A stretch of 6,159 nucleotides of DNA from Globobulimina sp. (Eukaryota; Foraminifera; Rotaliida), in the NCBI GenBank assembly GCA_003354225.1, contig PIVH01000350.1:1-6159 (forward strand), read 5' to 3'. The translations under genes were made by a program, and so were the position numbers. Position 1 is the stretch's first letter. Each line of letters starts with the position of its first letter. Below, piece by piece: positions 1-6,159 of the stretch. The notes beneath the pieces are model-generated. The model saw only the letters and a list, made by a program, of their open reading frames with translations. It searched no databases and was not told the DNA's origin.

Positions 1-1
1 C

Positions 2-2376
2 ATGGGCGATGATGAAAGTGATACCATGTCTCAGATCTCAGGCGTATCACGTGTGACTACAGTGCGTCATTTAAATAACGGTACATCGCACAAAAAATGG
101 AAGAAATCAAAGGGAAAAAAGAGCAAAAAATCCAAGAAAAAAAACAAATTAAATTTGGCCAAATTATTGATGGACGAGTTCGATGTGGCCATCGACATTT
201 TGGATTTCAATTTCGACGGGAGTAGACAGGTCGCCTTTCATTTGAACATCGCGCGCCATATGGAAGTGACCAAGTGCAAAGAGGGCGGCCAAGCGGAGAC
301 ATTGTGGGCTCAACGACGAAGATGTGAGCAAAAACTGGGAAAAAGCGACGAATTTGCTGCGGACTTTGGTTTCAAATAAAGAGAAGTTTACCATCACATT
401 TGTGCGTCGGAAAGTGGAGAATTTGGTGATCACAGTGGTGCGAGCGGGGAATAGTGAGTTTAATGGGAAATATAAGTTTTATAAGCGCGACAAAGCCGAC
501 GATATGTGCCTGATTTATGTCAAGAATGACCACGACGAAGACTTTGATTTTGACGGGATCGAGAGCAAGGAAGAAAAGTTTGATCCGCTGAATAGCGACA
601 GTGACAGCATACATATCATACACAGAGTGTATAGCAACCCTGACAATTTCGAGGCGCTGTGGGTGCTAAAGTCAGGCAAAGACGAGCATTATTACATGTG
701 TGTGACCAATGAATATTTGCCGCCGCAGCACGGCTGGGAATTGGTGCCTGACGGCAATGCGACGTACCCTGCGCCCGGGCTGCAGTTTGCGAATGACAGC
801 GCCCGGTTCGATCACGTGGACAGACTGCGACCGCAGGAGGAGAGCAAAGAGGAGAGCACTGCTGCGGTGCACGACGGATTGAATATAAATAATCGGAGTA
901 GGGCCAATAAACACAGACACGAAAAGACACTGACGCGCATGAGAGCGACACTCGGCAATGCAGACGAGTTTAATAAAATGGGATCAAACCAAAAGCGGTC
1001 ACACACGGGTGGTGCGAGTGGATATATGCCGAAAAAGGCAGGGATGAAAATGGGGGGACAGAAGCGGGGTGGCTTTGGTTCGAAACTGTTTGGAGGGAAA
1101 AAGAGCAAAAAAGTGAAAAATATTGGCAAAGTAAAGCGAGAAAAGGATGGGAATGAGAGTGCGCCTGAGACGGACGAAGACACGGCAAAGATTGAGGCGA
1201 TTTGGCAACAGAAATTGGAACAAACGACCAAAAATGCCATCAATCAATTGACGACCAAGCACGAGATCGAGATCAAGAAAAAAGCGGTGACAATGGACAA
1301 TTTGAAGGAGAGTTGTGACAAATTAAGGTATAGTCAATTTAATTCCATCAGTTTAATCATACCAAATTTGCGATACTACCTTCAGAGGGGCCTTTCAGGA
1401 GAATAGCGAGTATTACTATCAATTGTACCTCGAAAAGTGTGAATTATCGCTGTTACTGCAAGAAAAGCAGATCGAAGTGAAGCGAAGCAAGGATAAGCAG
1501 AAAGAGATGGGCAAACGATATTTTAGTCAGCAACAGCGGACCGAGGAATTGGAGCACAAATTGGCGGACATTAGCAGCACTTTCTCGTCGAGAATGAATC
1601 AAATTCAACAGAAACAAGGCCGACATAGGCCCACCAAAAGCACTGTGAATGAGTTGGCGAGCATCGAGGCACAGTTTCGCAATTTATTGCACACAGAAAC
1701 AAAGGGAGGCAAAAAGAGTGGGAAGTCAAAGCAGCACCGCAGTCCGACTAAACTGCAGCAGAGCGACAGTAATGAGACGGGCAACGAGTATTTGGAGAAT
1801 GAGATTATTAAACTGACTTCCAAATTGAGCGCGAATGAGGAGCGGGTTTTGCTCGCAAATGCGGAGAACAAAAGGCTGAAACGCGAGAATAAGTCACTGA
1901 GTGGGCAATTGCAGAGTAAACAGGGCGGCAGTGACCAATATATGGCGGAGAGAATGCAGAAATTGAACACAAAAGTGTCTCAGTTTCAGCAGAACATCTA
2001 TAATTTCATGTCTCTGCTACAGAATGTGGAGCAGGAATATATGCAAAAGTGTGGCAAGTTGCCAAAGGTGACCAAAGCCATCGATTGGCGGAATGAGTAC
2101 GACCCAAAAAAGTATAAACAGCGGTCACAAAATGGAAGTGCCCATTCACACAATCAAACTTTTGTCGAGAAACAAATGCCAAAGAGCTCTAGTAAAAAGT
2201 CTAAGAAATCCAAGCATAAAAATAAAAATGCGAAAGGCAGCGCGACAGAGTCGATGACATTGTCGCATGACCAGAGATGGGGCGGTTTTAATTTGGGCGC
2301 CGCGGCCGACGAGGCGAGTGATCAAGCCCGGCCCAAGCATCGGAATAAGAACGAATCGAGGATCATTGATTTGTGA
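2..2376 (+). CDS. Lysine-rich coiled-coil scaffold protein with a GW/PAP-type domain; one intron, one frame slip
   Basis: I do not recognise an orthologue. Read as frame 2 to about position 307, frame 3 to 1327, then frame 1 after the intron (1386-2376, TGA stop), it gives about 771 residues. Residues 28-50 are a dense Lys/Ser basic tract. Residues 51-145 contain beta-rich segments ending in FTITFVRR, possibly PDZ-like, which is a weak guess. Residues 146-262 form a domain closing with HGWELV...YPAPGL, resembling a GW...PAP repeat seen in protist proteins (from memory). Residues 332-382 are Gly/Lys-rich. Heptad-like coiled coils span about 391-517 and 574-660; the first runs straight across the intron, supporting the splice. 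The C-terminus (704-730) is again Ser/Lys-rich. This suggests a cytoplasmic structural or cytoskeleton-associated scaffold; that is inference. The ATG at 2 may be internal, because the window begins one base before it. Confidence 0.75.
300..323 (+). other. Apparent +1 frame slip at a GGG run inside the scaffold gene
   Basis: Frame 2 reads well up to AETLW (codon TGG at 305-307) and then becomes Arg-rich nonsense before stopping at 377. Frame 3 has a stop at 267-269 and reads well from LNDEDVSKNWEK (309 onward). Skipping one G of the GGG at 306-308 gives a smooth AETLW-LNDEDVSKNW. The region is GC-richer than the real intron and has no pyrimidine-tract acceptor. The most economical readings are an extra base in the assembly, a recent frameshift mutation, or programmed frameshifting. 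Confidence 0.6.
1328..1385 (+). other. Spliceosomal intron, 58 nt
   Basis: The sequence begins GTATAG and ends CTACCTTCAG. It is AT-rich compared with the flanking exons. Removing it joins frame 3 to frame 1 through a split AG|A arginine codon and gives the continuous coiled coil CDKLR-GAFQENSEYYY. Without removal, frame 3 runs into non-heptad sequence and stops at 1404-1406. A second TTTCAG acceptor at 1398 would leave the downstream part in the wrong frame, so the 1385 acceptor is preferred. Confidence 0.88.
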
Positions 2377-2702
2377 TCGAGTCAGTTTCTTCCGTCTTTT
2401 TTTGTACAGTACAGTTTCTCATTCATTATTTATTGCATACATTAACTTCTCTTATTTTAATTTTGATTGATTGTTTTTGTATATTATAATTGCGTTTTTC
2501 TCTCTCTTTTTTTTTTTGTTTTTTTGGTTGTTTGGGAATTGAATTTCTCTCTCAAGGGACAGACTTGTTTTGGTTTTTTTGTGTATGATATTGTCAGTGT
2601 TAGCTATGCGTTTTTGAATTACCGTTTCTAGCGTTTTTCGATCGATGTCATCCTTGCACTTTTAATATAGAAACCCGCTCAATATTATTGAAAATTATTT
2701 TG
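2377..2702. other. T-rich spacer between convergent genes
   Basis: This 326-base stretch separates the TGA of the plus-strand scaffold gene from the TGA of the minus-strand ZIP gene, so it should hold both 3' untranslated regions and polyadenylation signals. On the plus strand it is strongly T-rich, with a CT/T tract at about 2495-2526 and further T and TG-rich stretches. No AATAAA hexamer is visible for the scaffold gene, and I see no open frame of note. Confidence 0.6.
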
Positions 2703-3431
2703 TCAGTCAGATACGAGATACACAAAAGCTATGGAACTGGCAAATATGGTCCACATTATTGCTCGGTCAGTTGTTTTATGTGCCGGAATTATTTCCAAAC
2801 ATTCCGGCATTAATTCACAAAACGAAATATAGAACATTGCACCAGCAGCAAATCCCAAAGAGAATGAAAGCAATGGAGCAAAATATTCCACGAATAAGTA
2901 GGCTGGTACCGCGGTGAGTGGCAGAGGAATATCGCAAGACATTGAATACAGAGTAGCAGTCCGTTTATCCATTCCCCTTCCAACCAGATATAGACAGGTT
3001 GCTAAGCCATCAGGAATGTTATGCAATGCTAATGATAGGATCACATTCGAGGATAAGTCACTGTTAGCAGATCCAGCCGCCACTCCAATTGATGATCCTT
3101 CTCCTAAGCTATGAACTGTCATAGTTAGGATCACGATTAGTATCTGTTGATTTGCTTTAGTCATGTTTGGTTTCATGAATTTTATTAATAATGATGAAAA
3201 CCAGACTAACATCCAGCCAACTATGACTCCTATGAACATTCCGAACAGATCATCACTTTCCACTGAGGCCATTAATAAATATCCGCAACCAACCATCATT
3301 CCGCAGGCTGCGATGGTGAGATAGCTGGCAGTGCTACCATGAAATTCATCAAACATAAATAAAGGAATACTTCCAAATCCTTGAAATAATGCAACAATCG
3401 ATGCATTTACGAACACTGTCCAAGCAGTCAT
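2703..3431 (-). CDS. ZIP-family divalent metal (zinc) transporter
   Basis: The 242-residue product has eight predicted membrane helices, at about residues 5-27, 34-55, 62-86, 95-120, 127-150, 159-181, 184-205 and 224-241. ZIP signatures are in place: HSLGEG at 107-112 in helix 4, HNIPDG at 137-142 in helix 5, and ELMPE at 206-210 in helix 7. In ZIP proteins the helix 4 and 5 His/Glu residues bind the transported metal (family knowledge). The helix 5 motif carries Asp where HNIPEG is usual. The His-rich loop between helices 3 and 4 is absent, as in short GufA/ZupT/ZTP29-like members, to which this is most similar by motif. Predicted role: zinc import into the cytosol from outside or from an organelle. 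The ATG at 3431 is used because the only upstream in-frame extension is 12 codons without ATG, after a TGA. No intron is needed. Confidence 0.92.
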   Translation of the reverse strand: MTAWTVFVNASIVALFQGFGSIPLFMFDEFHGSTASYLTIAACGMMVGCGYLLMASVESDDLFGMFIGVIVGWMLVWFSSLLIKFMKPNMTKANQQILIVILTMTVHSLGEGSSIGVAAGSANSDLSSNVILSLALHNIPDGLATCLYLVGRGMDKRTATLYSMSCDIPLPLTAVPAYLFVEYFAPLLSFSLGFAAGAMFYISFCELMPECLEIIPAHKTTDRAIMWTIFASSIAFVYLVSD

Positions 3432-3471
3432 TGTTCTTACTGAGTAAACGTTTTCAGACTCCTTGCGTCAA
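3424..3471 (-). repeat. Direct repeat, copy A, at the ZIP translation start
   Basis: Positions 3427-3457 match 4848-4878 exactly over 31 bases. The match extends to 34 bases with one mismatch (3424-3457), then to 3471 after gaps: copy A lacks 11 bases and 6 bases that are present in copy B. The block covers the ZIP ATG and about 40 bases before it. Both copies have the same orientation. Confidence 0.9.
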
Positions 3472-3736
3472 AATCTTTTTCTATAAATAGAATTCCCAAT
3501 ATATAGAATGTGAGATGAATTTATAAATAAATATGAGATTATGATATGCAGCAAAGCATTCTCAAGTCAAACTCGACTGTTCATCAATCAAACGATTTTA
3601 ACGTACAACTTAGAACAAACAAACGAGCATACACTGGAGAGCATATATAATTTTGCGCAACATCGATTAATTTAAACTCATACAAAAGAAAGCAGAGAAA
3701 TGATACAATAAGTGCAGATTCGTGACTACATTGCAT
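3432..3736. promoter_or_regulatory. Spacer between SDR 3' end and ZIP start (likely ZIP promoter/5' UTR)
   Basis: This 305-base AT-rich spacer must hold the SDR 3' untranslated region and the ZIP promoter, both read on the minus strand. The part next to the ZIP ATG belongs to a block duplicated at 4845-4909. TATA-like stretches occur at about 3481-3530, but the region is so AT-rich that I cannot name a specific promoter element. No AATAAA is seen after the SDR stop. Confidence 0.4.
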
Positions 3737-4675
3737 TCAAAATAATGCATTGGTAACCAATCTCCGAACAGCTGTTTCATACAAACCAGGGAAATAATAC
3801 AACAAATACACCCATATTTTGAAGTCTTTAATGGGCCATGATTCTCTTAATTTATTACTCATTGCTACAGAAATGAGCTGCGCGCAACGGTCACTTTTCA
3901 TCGCAGTTTGTCTTTGCACCATTTCAGTTTGGACAAAACCAGGTAATATATCTGTGATGGTCACATTTGGCCATTGACTCACTTCCTCACTAATTGCATA
4001 ACCAAAGCCAAGTAAACCGCTCTTTGAAGCACCATACACTGCAGTCTTAGGGGCGCATAGTCGAGCTAGACAGGATTCAACATTGACAATGTGGCCAAAC
4101 ATATCATTTCTCTTTTTAATCATGTCAGTCAACACTAATTTGGTTAATATTACTGGCGATATCAAATTTATTTGCAATAAATGCATTGCGCCATTCATGT
4201 CACCGTCGATAAATTGGCCTGGCATGCTTACACCTGCGTTATTGGTCAAAATATCAATGCATGGCACACCGAAATGTTTGAGTATTGATTGATACTTTGT
4301 CTGGTAATATTCGATATCTGCGTTGCTCAAATCCAAGGGCAATACCATGATCTCTGTCTGGTATCGGCTGTGTATTTGAGATTTTATTTGCCGCAATTTA
4401 TTTTCGCGTCTTGCGGAAAGAATCAATTTGACTCCGACATTCAATGAGGCCAAATACTCTGCTAATGATTGCCCGATGCCCGATGATGCACCTGTGATCC
4501 AAATGATTCGATTTCTGAAATATTCTTGTTTCACTTGTTTGTGCCAGGTTGTCCAGTCGCAATCCATTTTGAGGAGCTGAAATGCTGCATACAATAAGCA
4601 TGAAAATACCACAGATACACTTGCTGCGAAAATTGTCGTCTCACCCCATGAGGATAAAAATGAGAAGAGCTGCAT
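3737..4675 (-). CDS. Membrane-anchored classical short-chain dehydrogenase/reductase (DHRS7-like)
   Basis: The 312-residue product starts with a hydrophobic signal-anchor helix (about residues 13-35), then a Rossmann-fold SDR domain. The cofactor-binding motif TGASSGIG lies at 61-68 and NNAG at 145-148. The catalytic tetrad is Asn170, Ser201, Tyr214 and Lys218 (YGASK at 214-218). The Ser-Tyr spacing of 13 is standard. PGFVQTEM follows at 245-252. Arg89-Arg90 after the second beta strand suggests NADP(H) preference; this is inference. The C-terminal segment around 286-303 is again hydrophobic and aromatic. DHRS7-type SDRs are ER-bound oxidoreductases acting on carbonyls of steroids, retinoids or lipids; the substrate here cannot be told. 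Length fits the family. The ATG lies in an A-rich context, with in-frame TAA codons upstream. No intron is required. Confidence 0.93.
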   Translation of the reverse strand: MQLFSFLSSWGETTIFAASVSVVFSCLLYAAFQLLKMDCDWTTWHKQVKQEYFRNRIIWITGASSGIGQSLAEYLASLNVGVKLILSARRENKLRQIKSQIHSRYQTEIMVLPLDLSNADIEYYQTKYQSILKHFGVPCIDILTNNAGVSMPGQFIDGDMNGAMHLLQINLISPVILTKLVLTDMIKKRNDMFGHIVNVESCLARLCAPKTAVYGASKSGLLGFGYAISEEVSQWPNVTITDILPGFVQTEMVQRQTAMKSDRCAQLISVAMSNKLRESWPIKDFKIWVYLLYYFPGLYETAVRRLVTNALF

Positions 4676-5011
4676 TTTTGACGTGGGATGGAGGGTGCTA
4701 AATTCGTTGTTTTTCTTTTTATTTGTAATTTTTTATTTTAATTAGTGCATAATTCCGTTGATGACAGCAAATTTAGAAAACTTCTCGATTATGAGCATAA
4801 TGACTCTAGAAATGTGCTGGATCGGAAATTCTTCAATCTTCATTGCTGTCATTGTTCTTACTGAGTAAACGTTTTCAGTAGTTGATTGGACTCCGGATCC
4901 TTGCGTCAATACCATTTTAAAAAACAATAATAATTGCAATGGAATTAAATCAAAACAATGAAATATTTCTATCATACAACAACACTCCAGGTTCTTCGTA
5001 TTGGGATCAAG
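4676..5011. other. AT-rich region upstream of SDR with a small doubtful reading frame
   Basis: This should contain the SDR promoter and 5' untranslated region on the minus strand. It also holds a 77-codon minus-strand frame (4742-4975, TAA stop) whose product resembles nothing I know. An internal ATG at 4915 starts a 57-residue version beginning MVLTQGSGVQ. Composition after residue 22 of that version looks random. Its only notable content is the block shared with the ZIP start. I do not call it as a gene. Confidence 0.45.
4845..4909 (-). repeat. Direct repeat, copy B, upstream of SDR
   Basis: This is the longer copy of the block found at the ZIP start. Relative to copy A it carries 11 extra bases (4879-4889) and a 6-base GGATCC (4895-4900). 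Read on the minus strand it encodes LTQGSGVQSTTEN followed by VYSVRTMTA in one open frame. The part ENVYSVRTMTA is also readable at copy A, ending in the first residues of ZIP. Downstream of MTA the two loci are unrelated. Confidence 0.88.
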
Positions 5012-5345
5012 TTAGCAACAGATTGTGGTAAAGTTAAAATCTCCAAATGTCTCTTTCTGGTAAATTGATCGTACGTATTTCAATATATAACGAGTCCGTT
5101 GCATCGATGACAGTATGTTCAACTGTGTTTGCAACTCCATTATGACATTGAACAGGACCTGATGATACATATTCACGATCACCATGTGTAGTTGGTGCCT
5201 CATCAAACATGTTCATTACTGTTCTGAAATTGGTCGCTTTTTCATCACATGTCGTAAATTTAATTTGAGAATAATTTTCTAATTCTTTGCTATCCAAATA
5301 AAATTTGAGTGGAAACATTACATTGAGTTTCAATTCCTTTGTACT
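5012..5345 (-). pseudogene. Broken cysteine-containing extracellular-type domain
   Basis: From the minus-strand TAA at 5346-5348, an open frame runs to a TAA at 5034-5036. Its coding-like text includes IKFTTCDEKATNFRTVMNMF and ATDSLYIEIRTINLPERDIW. The pattern (F-T-T-C, then N-F-x-T, FDE, GP-x-x-C, LYIEI) resembles a secreted beta-sandwich domain repeated in some protist surface proteins; this is from memory and not certain. It stops at RF, but dropping one T of the TTTT run (5036-5039 on the plus strand) lets it continue as RFNFTTICC to the TAA at 5012, supplying the expected closing strand and cysteine. No credible start codon or signal peptide is present, so it is a fragment or pseudogene unless the frame slip is an assembly error. 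Confidence 0.5.
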
Positions 5346-5728
5346 TTAGAAAATGTGGATGCACTGAACGTGATCAAATGTGTGCACGCACATATTAATG
5401 CATCATTGGTCATATCCTACACAAAACACCCATTCGTATCCCAATTGGAGCTTACACCGTTCCAATATTCACATTTCGGCAAAGTATACTCGTTATCCAA
5501 CGCAAATGCATCTTTATCAAAAGCACTTATATTATTCAATTTGAATTGAATGAAATACGGTAAACATTGGTTCGACTCCAAATTCACAATACTTTCCATC
5601 GATGTGAGTGCGTCAGCGTTGAAAATAATCACAGTGACTACATCCGTCTTTGACTGTCTTTCCGTGAAATTATCACTAATGAAATTATCTACGCTCGTCG
5701 AAGCAATTGTACAGTCAAATGTGCTACC
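5330..5728 (-). pseudogene. GAIN/GPS-like domain exon with in-frame TAG
   Basis: This minus-strand frame has 103 codons, a TAG (5417-5419), 28 further codons and a TGA (5330-5332). Before the TAG it reads CEYWNGVSSNWDTNGCFV, and after it, in the same frame, ALICACTHLITFS. Together these match the GPS (GPCR proteolysis site) motif: C-x-[FY]-W...W-x-x-x-G-C, 11 positions, C-x-C-x-H-L. GPS sits at the end of GAIN domains in adhesion GPCRs, polycystins and many protist surface proteins, where cleavage follows HL (family knowledge). Here the residue after HL is Ile rather than Thr or Ser, so self-cleavage would not be expected. No transmembrane segment follows. The upstream edge has an acceptor-like CATCTTTTAG just before codon 1, so it may be an internal exon. 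Pseudogene is the likeliest status. Confidence 0.6.
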
Positions 5729-5747
5729 CTAAAAGATGTTACTGTCA

Positions 5748-5764
5748 CAATAATTAAATTATTG
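5748..5764. repeat. Perfect 17-nt palindrome
   Basis: CAATAATT-A-AATTATTG pairs 8 of 8 bases around a single central A. It sits inside a looser inverted repeat: ATGTTACTGTCACA (5736-5749) against TGTGACGTTACAT (5792-5804), which match as reverse complements with one mismatch and one indel. Confidence 0.75.
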
Positions 5765-5927
5765 CGACCATTAAATCATATAAAGTAACAATGTGACGTT
5801 ACATATTTTATTGCTATGTCACTGAATAGCCAAATATGCAAATCCCTCCGTTGCTGTAAAGCTAGTAACCTGAAAATTCAAACTGAGAAAACCTGACATA
5901 TGGGCAACGGGTCAAGTATTACAAAAC

Positions 5928-5970
5928 TAGTCAACTATATAGTCAACTATATAGTCATGTATATATATAT
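5928..5970. repeat. Tandem 12-nt repeat plus TA run
   Basis: TAGTCAACTATA occurs twice exactly (5928-5939, 5940-5951), followed by a diverged third unit TAGTCATGTATA (5952-5963) and alternating TA to 5970. The joined units contain the palindrome ACTATATAGT. Confidence 0.9.
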
Positions 5971-6077
5971 AAATGTCCGAATGCATATATGTATATAACT
6001 ATAACAGATAAATACGTCGATAGTCGAGTCAACAAAGTCATATACGTTGAATAATGTCTAAATTACCAAGAAAAGTC

Positions 6078-6097
6078 GTAGTCAGGTAGTTGACTAC
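6078..6097. repeat. Short inverted repeat (7-bp arms, 6-nt loop)
   Basis: GTAGTCA (6078-6084) pairs with TGACTAC (6091-6097) across GGTAGT. The right arm overlaps TAGTTGACTA (6087-6096), the exact reverse complement of the 10-mer that begins each tandem unit at 5928 and 5940. Confidence 0.75.
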
Positions 6098-6159
6098 AGT
6101 AGTGTTCCCGATAAGAGATACGCATATTAGTACTAATATATATGTTATACTGCTAATAT

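Larger units (their letters stand above)
5729..6159. other. AT-rich repeat-bearing region without a recognised gene
   Basis: There is no substantial open frame on either strand. It contains a perfect 17-base palindrome (5748-5764), a 12-base tandem repeat (5928-5963) running into a TA run, and an inverted 10-mer of the same unit at 6087-6096. If the GAIN/GPS fragment has an upstream exon, a candidate lies just below a minus-strand TTTTCAG acceptor at about 5870, where about 16 codons are open, but no matching donor in frame was found. Confidence 0.5.

Noticed and set aside
266-293. A 16- to 28-base mini-intron to explain the frame change in the scaffold gene
   Set aside because: The phase would fit, but there is no AT-rich body or pyrimidine tract, it would delete good coding text, and the confirmed intron is 58 bases.
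812-1243. 143-codon minus-strand frame opposite the scaffold gene
   Set aside because: It is the complement of Lys/Gly-rich codons, giving a Phe/Ser/Pro-rich product with no motif. The plus strand reads as a coherent protein.
1605-1970. 121-codon minus-strand frame
   Set aside because: A shadow of the coiled-coil coding strand, Cys/Ser/Phe/Leu-rich with no recognisable domain.
2146-2340. 64-codon minus-strand frame at the scaffold 3' end
   Set aside because: It lies fully within the coding strand's Ser/Lys-rich tail and has no motif or independent start signal.
2703-4675. ZIP and SDR as an operon
   Set aside because: A 305-base spacer and eukaryotic gene structure give no support for co-transcription.
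5568-5579. GGTTCGACTCC, resembling a tRNA T-arm
   Set aside because: No matching acceptor stem, D-arm or anticodon arm can be placed around it, and it lies inside GAIN-like coding text.
5550-5732. Plus-strand frames at 5355-5549 and 5550-5732
   Set aside because: The opposite strand carries the GPS motif with its conserved Cys, Trp and His pattern. The plus-strand products have no motif.
5928-5963. CRISPR-like array
   Set aside because: The units are 12 bases, directly abutting, with no spacers, in eukaryotic AT-rich DNA.

Overview
This window comes from the nuclear genome of a eukaryote, most likely a single-celled one. One gene is interrupted by a 58-base spliceosomal-type intron (GTATAG...TTCAG). 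The genes stand alone with AT-rich spacers and no Shine-Dalgarno or operon structure. The proteins are a long coiled-coil scaffold, a polytopic ZIP metal transporter, a membrane-anchored short-chain dehydrogenase and remnants of GAIN/GPS-type ectodomains. The domain mix is protist-like, but I cannot name the lineage. The standard genetic code fits: the three intact reading frames all end in TGA and carry no internal TAA or TAG.

Layout. Positions 2-2376 (+) hold a scaffold or cytoskeleton-like gene of about 771 residues, with a one-base reading-frame slip near 306-308 and an intron at 1328-1385. It may begin upstream of the window. Positions 2377-2702 are a T-rich spacer between convergent genes. 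Positions 2703-3431 (-) encode a compact eight-helix ZIP transporter. After a spacer, 3737-4675 (-) encode an SDR oxidoreductase with an N-terminal membrane anchor. Upstream of it lies a 31-base exact copy of the sequence at the ZIP start, inside a doubtful small reading frame (4742-4975).

Positions 5012-5728 (-) look like decayed or mis-sequenced coding DNA. They contain a GAIN/GPS-like domain broken by an in-frame TAG, then a cysteine-containing extracellular-type domain with a one-base frame slip. The last 430 bases are AT-rich with palindromes and short tandem repeats, and I see no gene there.

The genes do not form an obvious pathway. ZIP and SDR share a strand but are separated by about 300 bases and are probably independent genes. 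The points most worth checking are the broken GPS locus, the duplicated block at the ZIP start, and whether the two homopolymer-associated frame slips are assembly errors, pseudogenization or real recoding. I see no convincing new multi-gene system.
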